A DNA stretch of 64,000 nt from Actinomyces trachealis. Lineage in GTDB: Bacteria > Actinomycetota > Actinomycetes > Actinomycetales > Actinomycetaceae. Location of the stretch: NCBI RefSeq assembly GCF_015711475.1, contig NZ_CP065027.1, positions 1,240,001-1,304,000 of the forward strand, read 5' to 3'. Below, in pieces: positions 19,950 to 28,898 of the stretch (position 1 is the first letter of the stretch; each line of letters starts with the position of its first letter). Below the pieces are notes generated by a model. The model worked only from the letters and a program-made list of their open reading frames with translations. It was not told the origin of the DNA and searched no databases. The position numbers and the translations under genes were made by a program.

Positions 19950-20356
19950 CCGGGATCGTGCTGGTCTCCCATTCCCTGCCGCTCGCGCAGGCGGCCTTGG
20001 AGCTGGTGCGCGGCCTAGTGCCGGGCCTGGAGGTGCCGGTGGAGCTGGCGGCCGGGCTGGAGGGCGGCGAGCTGGGCACGGACGCCCTGGCGGTGGCGGA
20101 GGCGGTGGCCCGGGCTGACGACGGCGGGGGAGCACTGGTGCTCGCGGACCTGGGCAGCGGGGTGCTCAGTGCCCTGACTGCCCTGGAGCTGCTGGACCCG
20201 GAGCTGGCACCCCGGGTCCGCCTGAGCCCGGCACCGCTGGTGGAGGGACTGGTGGGCGCCTACGCGGCTGCTGGAACGGGCCGGTCCCTGGAGGAGGTGG
20301 CCCAGGAAGCGGAGACGGCGGTGGAGGCCAAACGCCAGCAGGTCCTAGGAGGCTGA
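19946..20356 (+). CDS. dhaM: Phosphoryl carrier DhaM (EIIA-mannose type)
   Basis: The 136-residue protein is a mannose-type PTS EIIA domain. His9 in IVLVSHSLPLAQAA is the phosphorylated residue and receives phosphate from HPr, passing it to ADP on DhaL. It has only the EIIA domain, without the HPr and EI-like domains of E. coli DhaM, so it depends on the cell's general EI/HPr. It overlaps dhaL by ATGA. Confidence 0.92.
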   Translation: MTGIVLVSHSLPLAQAALELVRGLVPGLEVPVELAAGLEGGELGTDALAVAEAVARADDGGGALVLADLGSGVLSALTALELLDPELAPRVRLSPAPLVEGLVGAYAAAGTGRSLEEVAQEAETAVEAKRQQVLGG

Positions 20357-20572
20357 GCTACTGGTCACCTACGACGTCGCCTGACCGGCTGTGTCTCGGC
20401 GTAAGGCGGGGCAGGGGCGCTAAGGGACTTGCTGTAGCCGCCTAGATACGGCGTACCCCAGGCGCGATACAGTTTTGCTTCACAGCCTATGAAGTGGTGA
20501 TATATGTCGGGCCTAGCCGTGCCGGGCACGTGCCGACCCCCATGCCGCCAACACCAAGGCCAAGGAGCAGCA

Positions 20573-22045
20573 GTGTCTGACGTCACCTTCCAGGCGATCG
20601 CTATGGTCGTCTACTTCGCCGCCATGCTCGCTATCGGCTGGTGGGCTTACGGACGCAACGAGAATCTGGACGACTACATGCTGGCCGGGCGGGGGCTGGG
20701 GCCTTTTGTCACCGCCCTGTCGGCCGGGGCCTCAGACATGTCCGGCTGGCTGCTTATGGGCTTGCCGGGGGCCCTGTACGTCTCTGGCCTGGTGGAGGGC
20801 TGGATCGCCGTCGGCCTGACGATGGGGGCTTTGCTGAACTGGATGCTGGTGGCGCCACGCCTGCGCACCTACACGGAGGTGGCTGCCAACTCGATCACGA
20901 TCCCCAGCTTCCTGGACAACCGCCTGCACGATTCCCGCCACCTGCTGCGCTGGGCCAGCGGCGTCATCATCCTGGTGTTCTTCACCTTCTACGTCTCCTC
21001 CGGCATGGTCTCCGGGGGGACCTTTTTTGAGTCCTCCTTCGGCCTGGACTACCGTCTGGGGCTGGTGCTGGTGGCGGCGATTACCGTGCTGTACACGCTG
21101 GTGGGGGGCTTCCTTGCGGTCTCCTACACGGATCTGGTACAGGGGCTGATGATGGTGGCCGCGCTGGTGGCGGTGCCGGTGGCCGGGGTCATCCACCTGG
21201 GTGGCCTGGGCGCTACCGTCGACGCCGTGACCGCCGTGGACCCGCAGTACTGGAAGGTGGTGGGCCCCACCACCTCCGCCATCGGCATCATTTCCTCCCT
21301 GGCCTGGGGGCTGGGCTACTTTGGCCAGCCGCACATCATCGTGCGTTTCATGGCGCTGCGCTCCCCGAAGGAGGCGGTCTCGGGGGCGGTGATCGGTATC
21401 TCCTGGATGCTGTTCGCGGTGCTGGGGGCCACGGCAACCGCGGTGGTGGGTGTGGCCGTCTACCAGCAGGACAAGAGCCGACTGGACAACCCGGAGACGG
21501 TGTTCATCGAGCTGGGCAAGCTGCTGTTCCACCCGCTGGTCGCCGGGCTGATGCTGGCGGCGATCCTGGCCGCGATCATGTCCACGGTGGCCAGCCAGCT
21601 GCTGGTTACCTCCTCCGCCTTGATCGAGGACCTGTACCAGCAGGTGCTTAAGAAGGAGGTGTCGCAGCGGCAACTGGTCACCTACTCGCGTCTGTCCGTG
21701 CTGGGGATTGCCTTGCTGGCGGCCGCGATGGCCTGGAGCCCCAGTGACACGATCCTGAAGCTGGTGGCTTTTGCCTGGGCTGGCTTCGGGGCTTCTTTCG
21801 GGCCGTCTGTCATCTTGTCCCTGTACTGGCGGCGGCTGACGGCCACGGGGGCGGTGGCTGGCATGGTGGCCGGGGCGGTGGTCGTGATGGTCTGGGGCAA
21901 CCTGGACGGCGGCCTGTTCGATCTCTACGAGATCCTGCCTGGGTTCCTGGCCAACCTGGCGGTGGCGGTAGGTGTTTCACTGTTGGGCCGCCCTCACGAG
22001 GACGTGGCCGCTGAGTTTGAGGCGGCGGCGGCCGCTACCCGGTGA
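20573..22045 (+). CDS. putP: Sodium/proline symporter, PutP family (SSS)
   Basis: The 490-residue membrane protein has about 12-13 hydrophobic segments and matches the sodium:solute symporter family: NLDDYMLAGRGLGPFVTALSAGASDMSGWLLMGLPGA is the PutP signature around helix 2, and LSAGASDMS includes Na-binding serines. GTG at 20573 has AAGGAG five bases upstream. Proline is the most likely substrate, but other SSS substrates cannot be excluded. The 216 bp before it, after dhaM, hold its promoter; no gene is seen there. Confidence 0.88.
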   Translation: MSDVTFQAIAMVVYFAAMLAIGWWAYGRNENLDDYMLAGRGLGPFVTALSAGASDMSGWLLMGLPGALYVSGLVEGWIAVGLTMGALLNWMLVAPRLRTYTEVAANSITIPSFLDNRLHDSRHLLRWASGVIILVFFTFYVSSGMVSGGTFFESSFGLDYRLGLVLVAAITVLYTLVGGFLAVSYTDLVQGLMMVAALVAVPVAGVIHLGGLGATVDAVTAVDPQYWKVVGPTTSAIGIISSLAWGLGYFGQPHIIVRFMALRSPKEAVSGAVIGISWMLFAVLGATATAVVGVAVYQQDKSRLDNPETVFIELGKLLFHPLVAGLMLAAILAAIMSTVASQLLVTSSALIEDLYQQVLKKEVSQRQLVTYSRLSVLGIALLAAAMAWSPSDTILKLVAFAWAGFGASFGPSVILSLYWRRLTATGAVAGMVAGAVVVMVWGNLDGGLFDLYEILPGFLANLAVAVGVSLLGRPHEDVAAEFEAAAAATR

Positions 22046-22207
22046 GCAGGCGGTCTTGTCTATAGTGTGTCTCGCGTTCCGTAGTCACTAGCGGTCTGCC
22101 GCACAGCTACCGAATACAGGCCCCTGGCGCCCTGCGATAAGGGTGATTGTGGTCTGGGTAGGCAGGCTGTACAAGCGCTGTTTTCCCCGAGCGACGAGAG
22201 GCATCCC

Positions 22208-22906
22208 ATGCAACCTCCTGTGAACTATCCCGGTAACCAGCCTGGCTCGGCTTACGGTGGAGCTGCCGACGGCGGGGCGTATCCTGCGCCAGGTGGTGGG
22301 GTAGGGGCCCCGTATGGTGGCGGCTTCGGCAGCGGCATGCCGGGATATCCGCCCCAGTCTGCCTATGGCGCTCCTGACGGTGGGGCGTACGGGGGCGGCT
22401 ATGGGGGTGCGTTGCCGGTCTACCCTGGTCTGGCGTCTATGCCCTACGGGCGGGGAATGGCTGAGGCGCTGATGGTGCCAGAGCACCTGGCCCCGGCCTA
22501 CGGGGTATCCATGGTGGAGGCTTACAAGCGCTACCTCAAGCGGGCTTTCACCTTCCGGGGCTACGCCTCCCGCTCTGAGTACTGGTGGGCTTGCCTGGTA
22601 AATATGCTCATCGTGATGGCCTTCTACTTCCTGATGGGCGTCGTTTTGTACATTGACGAGTCTTCCGGGGGCCGAGGGGGATCTGTCGCTGGCGTCCTGG
22701 CTATGATCTTGTTAGGGTGCTTCCTGCTGTTCTTGCCCCTAAACACCGTCCCCCAGCTGGCGGTCTTCGTGCGGCGGATGCATGATGGCGGGCGTTCCGG
22801 CTGGTGGTGGCTGCTTACCTTCGTTCCTTTAGGGGGACTGGTGATGCTGATCTTTGCGTGCATGGAGTCCCGCCCGGACCTGTGGCGCCCTGAGTGGAGC
22901 CGATGA
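22208..22906 (+). CDS. DUF805 membrane protein with Gly/Tyr/Pro-rich N-terminal tail
   Basis: The 232-residue protein has a ~75-residue low-complexity tail rich in Gly, Tyr, Pro and Ala, then a DUF805 membrane domain: FTFRGYASRSEYWW, three or four hydrophobic helices, and RRMHDGGRSGWWWLL. The function of DUF805 is unknown. GAGAGG precedes the ATG at 22208. It stands alone and is followed by a strong terminator. Confidence 0.85.
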   Translation: MQPPVNYPGNQPGSAYGGAADGGAYPAPGGGVGAPYGGGFGSGMPGYPPQSAYGAPDGGAYGGGYGGALPVYPGLASMPYGRGMAEALMVPEHLAPAYGVSMVEAYKRYLKRAFTFRGYASRSEYWWACLVNMLIVMAFYFLMGVVLYIDESSGGRGGSVAGVLAMILLGCFLLFLPLNTVPQLAVFVRRMHDGGRSGWWWLLTFVPLGGLVMLIFACMESRPDLWRPEWSR

Positions 22907-22921
22907 AACTAGTGACCGCAG

Positions 22922-22954
22922 GAGGCTGCCCCGGTGTCTGGCCGGGGCAGCCTC
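22922..22954 (+). terminator. 13-bp perfect hairpin after the DUF805 gene
   Basis: GAGGCTGCCCCGG (22922-22934) pairs with 22942-22954 around a 7-nt loop and is followed by a T-rich tract (TCTGTCTGTGT). It lies 15 bp after the DUF805 stop. Confidence 0.85.
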
Positions 22955-23165
22955 TCTGTCTGTGTGCTGGGCCTGCGTGGGGGAGCGAGCAGGCTGTAGG
23001 CCCGCATCGCGAGGATCTGTCTTGTCTGACTACCGTTCGGTTCCTGAGATCTCTGATTCGTACGGGGCTGGGTGCCGCGTTGCGTGGCTTTGTGTCAGTG
23101 GCAGGTGACAGACTGTGCCCTGGCCGCCTTCCCTAGCGGCGTCCCAACGAGCACAAGGGTGGACA

Positions 23166-23666
23166 GTGAGCAAGGAGACGGAGCGGGCAGAGCTGCACCG
23201 CGCGATCTGGCAGGTTGCCAACGATCTGCGTGGCAGCGTGGATGGTTGGGACTTCAAGGCATATGTCCTGGGTCTTCTCTTCTACCGGTTCATCTCGGAG
23301 AACCTGGCTGACTACATCAACCAGGGTGAGCACGAGGCCGGGGACCTGGACTTCGGTTACGCCCTGCTGCCTGACGCTCTGGCCGAGCAGGAGCGGGACG
23401 GCATCGTGAACGAGAAGGGCTTCTTCATCGCCCCCTCGGAGCTATTTGAGAATGTGCTGGAACGTGCTCCCCGGGACGAGAACCTCAATGTGACCATGTA
23501 CGCCTCCAGCGCAGGCAAGTCTGGGGGTGAGTTCTTTACGCCGCGAGAGGTCCGTGAGATCCTGGCCCGGATCACGGTCATAGGCAAGAAGCGTGTGAAC
23601 GGCGTGTATGAAACTTCCATGCCACGACGGATACAACCGCGTGTGAACCTCGTTTTAGCCGCCTGA
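23166..23666 (+). pseudogene. hsdM: Remnant of type I restriction-modification methyltransferase HsdM
   Basis: GTG at 23166 (AAGGG 6 nt upstream) starts a good HsdM N-terminus (ETERAELHRAIWQVANDLRGS, GWDFKAYVLGLLFYRFISENL). At about residue 108 the sequence jumps from RDENLN straight to MYASSAGKSGGEFFTP, removing some 70-100 residues that normally lie between. The GEFFTP(Q/R)EV segment follows, but homology stops at VNGVY (about 23609), just before the DPACGSG SAM motif. The last ~18 residues are unrelated. With neither SAM loop nor NPPY motif it cannot methylate DNA. Confidence 0.85.
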
Positions 23667-24090
23667 TTGGTTCATTGGCTGATGTCGTCGGTTGCGGTGA
23701 TCCGGCAAGCTTGGAGAACGGACGCCATCGACTGTGGAACTGTTGGTCTGCGAATCAGAATTTAATGCTGCCGGTCAAATCCACGATCCTTTGTGTGACT
23801 CTCGAACCTCCTGGTTCGCCTGTACACGATTTCGTACCCTGTGAGGCTCGGGCCAAGCTGAATGCGGTCACTCCTGCCGTGCGAGAACGGTCTTCTGCAT
23901 ATGTAGATAGACTCGTCGAACTTTCGTCACGCTGTGCGGTCGACGACATGGACGGAGATGACCCCCAAACGCCACGGCAGCCATTAGTCCGCACGTTGAT
24001 GAGCCAACCGACCACGGTGCTCTTAGCGTCCTAAAGAGATGGTTTGAGTGCCTACGGGCTAGGTGATTTGGCACTCAGGGCGCCCCAAGC
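23667..24090. other. Unrecognised stretch in decayed island
   Basis: I recognise no gene here. A 119-codon frame on the + strand (23675-24034) has no motif and is probably chance. TGAGTGCC (24045-24052) and GGCACTCA (24070-24077) are inverted repeats that may be a hairpin or an element end. Base composition is lower in GC than the flanks. Confidence 0.35.
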
Positions 24091-24096
24091 TGGTGG

Positions 24097-24357
24097 TCAC
24101 GGACAAATCTCTTGCTGAGAGCCATCGCGGAAGGTGAACGTCACTGTGCCGTGCTGGCTGACGGTGGCGTGGTCGAAGAGGGTGACGCATAGGTAGGGGC
24201 TGAAGGTGAGCCGGCCGAGGTCCAACCCAGCGATCTCTTGCTGGTAGTACCGGTATGCCGCGAGCCGGTTGTGCTTGTCCCTGATCTTCGCGAGCACCTC
24301 AGCATGCTGGGCAAGGAGTGCCTGGTGCTGGGTATGGGCGGCTGGGGTTGCCTGCAA
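24097..24357 (-). pseudogene. C-terminal remnant of a serine site-specific recombinase
   Basis: About 86 residues resemble the end of large serine recombinases: a charged, helical coiled stretch (HAEVLAKIRDKHNRLAAYRYYQQ) followed by a region close to the usual tail VDHVTVHPDGRLVFTFRDGTE (here LFDHATVSQHG, then TFTFRDGSQQEI). The catalytic resolvase domain is absent; reading upstream meets a stop and the edge of the IS3 remnant. The resemblance is by eye, so the family call is moderate. Confidence 0.45.
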
Positions 24358-24388
24358 GTTGTGGGCGCGTAGTTAAGTAGTTTGCTGG

Positions 24389-25115
24389 TTAAGCTGTTGT
24401 TTGTAGTTGGTGGTTGGCGTTCTGGTTCTCGAAGTTGACGGGGCTTATCATTCTGATCGATGAGTGTCGTCTGCTCTGGTTGTGTACGGTCTCGATCTGT
24501 TGGGTTATTGCTTTGCGTGTTTTATCGCGGGTGCCCCATTTTTGGTGGTAGTAGGACTCGGTCTTTAGTGTGGACTAGAATGATTCTAGTCATTGCGTTG
24601 TCGAAGCACATGCCTGTTTGCCCTACTGATTGAGTGATTCTGAGTTCTTGGCAGAGGTTCCATAGTTGTTCACTGGTGAACTGTGTGCTGCGGTCAGTGT
24701 GAAAGACTGACCCCATCGGGAACCTCACCGCGCAAGGTATGGGCCATGCGCAAAGCGTGTTCTACTAGGAACGAATTCTGGCCGCTGTCTATAGCTCAGC
24801 CTGCGACCCGATGGGAGTGAGTGTCACGAACAGTACAGAGGTATAGCCGCCCTTCATGGGTAGGTAGATAGGTAATATCTGATATCCACGCTCGGTTAAG
24901 CTCACCAGTATTGAACGAGTGCTTGACCAAATCTGGCAAGCGGCACATGTGCGCAGAGCCGATGGGTGAAGGCGGAACAAACTTCCGTGGGGAAATCCCT
25001 TCTATTGCTATCAGGCGCATACGCTTGGCTACTGTTTTTCGATTTACCTGTACGCCGCGGTCATGAAGCTCTTGGCGCCTATGTACGCCGTTTCAACGGT
25101 CTCTCCTGGAACCCC
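24389..25115 (-). pseudogene. Degenerate IS3-family transposase (OrfB, DDE/rve domain)
   Basis: Read leftwards, the pieces are RKTVAKRMRLIAIEGISPRKF, NRAWISDITYLPTHEGRLYLC (first Asp), HRVAG followed by a stop where Trp is expected (near 24805), SGQNSFLVEHALRMAH, a frameshift near 24720, VFHTDRSTQFTSEQLWNLC (second Asp region) and FDNAM, a second frameshift near 24575, then STLKTESYYHQKWGTRDKTRKA ending TAA at 24389-24391. At least one stop and two frameshifts make it inactive. The outer ends and any target duplication could not be defined. Confidence 0.85.
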
Positions 25116-25411
25116 TATGCTCCCCATAGCTGCCAGGCGCAACCGCAGCGTTGACACCTATAACTATAAGTGTTGTGCCACGCAGGGACGGGCCCGTAGA
25201 TGGTCAGCACACTCGCCTGGACTGCCTTCCGGAAGCACCCGCCCAGCCTGTCGATTAGCTGTAATCTCAATCAGCAACTGAATGTCCGGCGCTACGGCAG
25301 GAAAAGGGTTGTGGGCTTGGCGCGAATAAAGACGAAATACTCTTCGTGAATCTTGTTGAACACGCCAGACTCATCTGCGTATACAAAAATTGCTACCTGA
25401 GTCTCAATTAT

Positions 25412-25438
25412 AAAAAGAGCCACCGTAAAAAGTGGCCC
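25412..25438 (-). terminator. Leftward rho-independent terminator
   Basis: Read on the - strand, GGGCCAC pairs with GTGGCTC (one G-U pair) around a TTTTTACG loop and is followed by five T. Such a classical terminator is unusual in this window and implies a leftward transcript starting right of 25440. Confidence 0.65.
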
Positions 25439-25459
25439 TTCCCTCGGGGGTCGACAACC

Positions 25460-25528
25460 TTACAGACCGTTTAAACGTGAATTCGATACCCCGAGTGTAC
25501 AGAGTGTTTCCACCTGCGTGACAACCAT
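25460..25528 (-). CDS. Possible 22-residue peptide ORF with Shine-Dalgarno and own terminator
   Basis: ATG at 25528 has AAGGAG (25537-25542) 8 nt upstream; the frame ends in TAA at 25460-25462, and a rho-independent terminator follows 22 bp later. The peptide begins MVVTQVETLC and ends SRLNGL. The three signals together suggest a small transcription unit, but no family is recognised and it may instead be the 3' remnant of a lost gene. Confidence 0.25.
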   Translation of the reverse strand: MVVTQVETLCTLGVSNSRLNGL

Positions 25529-25737
25529 AGCATCCGCTCCTTCTGCCAATCGAGGTGAACGCGCCCGGGACGCAGCGTACTTCTGCCGTCCAAACGCCTG
25601 TCCTACTCCCACAGGTCACCGCCCCCTAAGCCCAACAGCCGGTGCGGTAGCTCTCGGGGCTGTCGGTAGCACACCCCGGACCGCGTCCCTGCTGTTTGCG
25701 CATCCAGGTGGGAAGGGGCTAACGTCGCCCCAGAGCA

Positions 25738-25875
25738 CGTGCTCCGGGGTCGGTGCAATTCCGAGCCGGCGGTAACAGTCCGCGACCCGTCCACAGTGCC
25801 CCGCCGGGGCGCCTAGGCGGCTGATCTGGTGGAACTCCAGGACCGACGGTCAAAGTCCGGATGGGAGGCAGCACG
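25738..25875 (+). promoter_or_regulatory. FMN riboswitch (RFN element)
   Basis: All conserved RFN segments are present: CCGGGGTCGGTGCAATTCC, GAGCCGGCGGTAACAGTCC, GCGACCC, CTGGTGGAACTCCAG, GACCGACGGT, AAAGTCCGGATGGGAGG. The closing P1 helix pairs CGTGCT (25738-25743) with AGCACG (25870-25875). It binds FMN and would lower expression of the riboflavin importer genes downstream. GC-rich runs (CCCCGGGG, CCCGGGG, ACCGGGG) between it and the AAGGAG of ribX could hide the ribosome site. Confidence 0.95.
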
Positions 25876-26016
25876 GGCGCCGTCAATGGCACCACCAGCC
25901 GCAGCAGTGGCTCACGTGAAACCACGGCTGGCGTCACGCAGGCGCGCGTCAGGCCGCTCCTCACCCCGGGGCCGCCCCAGGGACTGTCCCGGGGAAACAC
26001 CGGGGAAGGAGCAGCC

Positions 26017-26826
26017 GTGAGCACCAGCGGCCCACAGCCCGCACGACGCCCTCACGCGACCTCACACAGCCCCCAACCCGCGCTCCTTTTCGGTGCAGCT
26101 AGCCTCCTGTCCTGGTGGCTGCTCGCCCGCTCCGGCAGCCTGCCCCACTACGTGCTCCCCAACCCGGTGGAGGTGGCCCGCCGCCTGCTACTCGGGCTCA
26201 CGCAGGCCCGACTCCTGCCCGCAGCGGCCACCACCATGCAGGAAGCCCTCCTGGGCTGCCTGCTGGCCGCCGCCGTCGCCCTGCCCCTGGCCTGGGCACT
26301 GGCCCACTGGCAGCTGTTCTCCCGCACCGTGCTGCCCTACGTGGCCGCCTCCCAGGCCGTCCCCGCGATCGCGCTGGCCCCCCTGTTCGTAGTCTGGTTC
26401 GGTTACGGCACCTGGCCGGTGGTACTGCTGTGCGCCTTCATGGTGTTCTTCCCCATCACGGTTACCACCCTGGTGGGGCTGCGGGGCCTGGACCAGGACA
26501 TCATGGACGCCGCCCGGCTCGACGGCGCCCACGGCCTCCAGCTGGTCTGGCACCTGGAGGTGCCCATGTCCCTGCCCTCGATACTGGCGGGCCTGCGCAC
26601 CGGCTTCACGCTGTCCGTAACCGGCGCCGTGGTCGGCGAGCTGACCATGGGCGGCACCGGGCTGGGCCAGGTGCTCGCCTCCCAGCGGCAGAGCGCTGAC
26701 ACCACCGGCCTGTTCGCCACCATCACCCTGCTGTGCCTGCTGGCCACCAGCATCCACGCCTGCCTGCATCAGCTTGAGCGGCGCAGCCGCGTCGTCGCTG
26801 ACGTACGCGGTCACCGAAACTACTGA
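26017..26826 (+). CDS. ribX: ABC transporter permease, RibX-like (riboflavin uptake)
   Basis: The 269-residue protein has six hydrophobic segments and the BPD-type EAA loop (DAARLDGAHGLQLVWHLEVPMSLPSILAGLR) that docks an ATPase. It belongs to the ThiX/SsuC/TauC permease group. The FMN riboswitch 140 bp upstream and the NMT1/THI5-like binding protein downstream point to riboflavin, as in the RibXY systems. GTG at 26017 has AAGGAG five bases upstream. No ATPase gene lies beside it. Confidence 0.85.
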   Translation: MSTSGPQPARRPHATSHSPQPALLFGAASLLSWWLLARSGSLPHYVLPNPVEVARRLLLGLTQARLLPAAATTMQEALLGCLLAAAVALPLAWALAHWQLFSRTVLPYVAASQAVPAIALAPLFVVWFGYGTWPVVLLCAFMVFFPITVTTLVGLRGLDQDIMDAARLDGAHGLQLVWHLEVPMSLPSILAGLRTGFTLSVTGAVVGELTMGGTGLGQVLASQRQSADTTGLFATITLLCLLATSIHACLHQLERRSRVVADVRGHRNY

Positions 26827-26852
26827 ACCGCCCATATCCGAAAGGCAAACTG

Positions 26853-27926
26853 ATGAACCACCGCCAGCTATCCCGCCGCAGCCTCCTAGTCGCCACGCTT
26901 GCTGTCCCAGGCACAGCCCTGCTGGCGTCCTGCGCCTCCGGTACTGGCGCGCAGCAGACCGCCACCACAAAGACCGCTAGCGCTACCAGCACGGACGGCA
27001 GCACTGCCAACGATGCCACCGGAACCGGCGGGAGCCTGACCATTGGCTTGACTTATACGCCCAACATTCAGTTCGCCCCTTTTTACCTCGCTGAAGACGC
27101 AGGCCTCCTAGGCACCAATACCCTGCGCCACCACGGCGCTGAAGAAGGACTTTTTGACGCCCTGCTATCCGGCACCGAGCAACTGGTAATCGCAGGAGGG
27201 GACGAGGCCATCGTCGCCGCCTCCAACGCCAACGACGTCGTCATCATCGGCGGCTTCTACCAGCAGTACCCAGTAAGCGTCATCACCCGGGAGGACACCG
27301 GCATCACGGACCTGACCAGCCTTAAGGGCCACAGCATCGGCCTGCCCGGCCGCTACGGGGAGAACTGGTTTGCACTCCAACTCGCTTTGCAGAACGCGGG
27401 ACTGTCCGAGCAGGACATCACCATCCAGGAAATCGGCTACACCCAGCAGCTCGCCCTGCGCACCAGCAAAGTGGACGTCATCATCGGCTACTCCAACAAT
27501 GACGCCGTCCAACTCCGCCAGGCGGGCACCGCAGTGGTCGAGATCCCGATCGGTGAGCAGGTGCCGCTGCTGGGCGCCTCCATTATCACCAGCCGCAAGG
27601 TCTTGAACTCCCACCGCGAAGAACTCAAGTCCCTGGTGTCCGCTTGTGCTCAGGGTATGACTCGCTTCTGCGATGACGTAGACGCTGCCGTCAACGCCAC
27701 CAAGTCCCGCCAGCCTGATCTAGTAGACGCCACCCAGGCGGCCGCAGCCAAAGACGTGGCCGTGGCGACGGCCAAGCTGATCCGTCCCTCCAGCACGACC
27801 ACCGTGGGTGCCCTGGTGCCAGAACAGGTGGGGGAGACGATTGACTTCCTCTCCACCCACCAGCTGCTTGGCCCCACCGCCGTCACCACCGACGCCGGCT
27901 GCGACGCACTGCTCTCCGTCGCCTAA
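26853..27926 (+). CDS. ribY: Substrate-binding lipoprotein, RibY-like (NMT1/THI5 family)
   Basis: The 357-residue protein has a twin-arginine signal (SRRSLL, residues 7-12) and a lipobox LASC with Cys27, then a Thr/Ser-rich linker to ~residue 60 and an NMT1/THI5-like periplasmic-binding domain (LTYTPNIQFAPFYLAEDAGL, LKGHSIGLPGRYGENWFALQLAL). It would be exported folded by Tat, lipidated and deliver riboflavin to RibX. GAAAGG lies 7 nt before the ATG. It is co-transcribed with ribX (26 bp gap) under FMN riboswitch control. Confidence 0.88.
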   Translation: MNHRQLSRRSLLVATLAVPGTALLASCASGTGAQQTATTKTASATSTDGSTANDATGTGGSLTIGLTYTPNIQFAPFYLAEDAGLLGTNTLRHHGAEEGLFDALLSGTEQLVIAGGDEAIVAASNANDVVIIGGFYQQYPVSVITREDTGITDLTSLKGHSIGLPGRYGENWFALQLALQNAGLSEQDITIQEIGYTQQLALRTSKVDVIIGYSNNDAVQLRQAGTAVVEIPIGEQVPLLGASIITSRKVLNSHREELKSLVSACAQGMTRFCDDVDAAVNATKSRQPDLVDATQAAAAKDVAVATAKLIRPSSTTTVGALVPEQVGETIDFLSTHQLLGPTAVTTDAGCDALLSVA

Positions 27927-27992
27927 ATGGCGTGTGGGACCTCCACTAACCGGGCTCCAGCCCGCGCGGTGACGCTGCCAAGCGCCAGGTCA

Positions 27993-28838
27993 TCAGAGGC
28001 GGCAGGCCAGCAGGGAGGAGACCAGGATGGCGCGGGCACCCAACTCGTAAAGTTCATCCATAATCCGGTTCATATCCTTGCGGGGAACCATGGCGCGCAC
28101 CGCCACCCAGTCCGGGTTGTGCAGCGGGGACACCGTGGGGGATTCGATGCCGGGAGTGATGGCGCTGGCCTGCTCCAGCAGATCCTTGGGCACGTCGTAG
28201 TCCACCAACACGTAGGAGCGAGCGCGCAGCACTCCCTCCAGGCGACGCACCAAAGTGGCTAGGGCGGGCTCGTCCCGGTACTGCTCGGTGGTGATGAGCA
28301 CAGCCTCAGAGACCAGCAGCGGCTCGCCAAAAACCTGCAGCCCGGCGGCGCGCAGCGTTGTGCCAGTCTCCACGACGTCAGCGATCAGGTCCGCCACGCC
28401 CAGCTGCACGGAGGACTCCACGGCGCCGTCCAGGTGCACGGTGGAGGCCTCAACACCCTGAGCACTCAAGTAGTTGCGTACCAGCACGTCGTAGGATGTG
28501 GCGACGCGTTTGCCCGCCACATCCGCGAGCTTGCTCATGGTTCCGGCCGGGGCGGCCAGCCGGAAGGTGGAGCGGGCGAAGCCTAGAGCCAGGTGCTCAA
28601 TGGCCTGCACGCCTGAGTCCAGCAGCAGATCCCGGCCGGTGATGCCCGCGTGCACGGTGCCCTGGCCGACGTAAACGGCGATGTCGCGCGGGCGGAGGAA
28701 GAACAGCTCGACGTCGTTCTCCACGTCCACCAGCACCAGTTCACGGCCGGTGCGACGGGTGCGGTAACCCGCCTCCTTGAGCATGGTCACGGCTGGCTCT
28801 GAGAGAGAGCCTTTGTTGGGGACAGCAATGCGAAGCAC
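27993..28838 (-). CDS. hisG: ATP phosphoribosyltransferase (long form)
   Basis: The 281-residue enzyme makes phosphoribosyl-ATP, the first step of histidine synthesis. It has the catalytic domain ([64 protein letters not shown]) and the C-terminal regulatory ACT-like domain (~residues 205-281) that senses histidine, so it is the long, HisZ-independent form. GTG at 28838 gives [10 protein letters not shown], the usual start. hisE lies 60 bp upstream on the same strand. Convergent with ribY. Confidence 0.95.
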   Translation of the reverse strand: MLRIAVPNKGSLSEPAVTMLKEAGYRTRRTGRELVLVDVENDVELFFLRPRDIAVYVGQGTVHAGITGRDLLLDSGVQAIEHLALGFARSTFRLAAPAGTMSKLADVAGKRVATSYDVLVRNYLSAQGVEASTVHLDGAVESSVQLGVADLIADVVETGTTLRAAGLQVFGEPLLVSEAVLITTEQYRDEPALATLVRRLEGVLRARSYVLVDYDVPKDLLEQASAITPGIESPTVSPLHNPDWVAVRAMVPRKDMNRIMDELYELGARAILVSSLLACRL

Positions 28839-28898
28839 TTGTTTGCCTGTCTAGTTAGCGGAGCGGTTATGAGGAGACCTGGGCAGCGTTAGGGGCAC

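Larger units (their letters stand above)
25116..25737. other. AT-richer intergenic tail of the decayed island
   Basis: This holds no recognisable protein gene apart from the tiny ORF at 25460-25528 and a leftward terminator at 25412-25438. Composition changes back to high GC at about 25560, where ribXY leader sequence begins. Confidence 0.4.

Noticed and set aside
23675..24034. 119-codon frame after the hsdM remnant
   Set aside because: No ribosome site, no domain and poor codon pattern; it lies in decayed sequence.
25733..25744. GAGCACGTGCTC palindrome as a separate operator
   Set aside because: It overlaps the 5' strand of the FMN riboswitch P1 helix and is better explained as part of that RNA.
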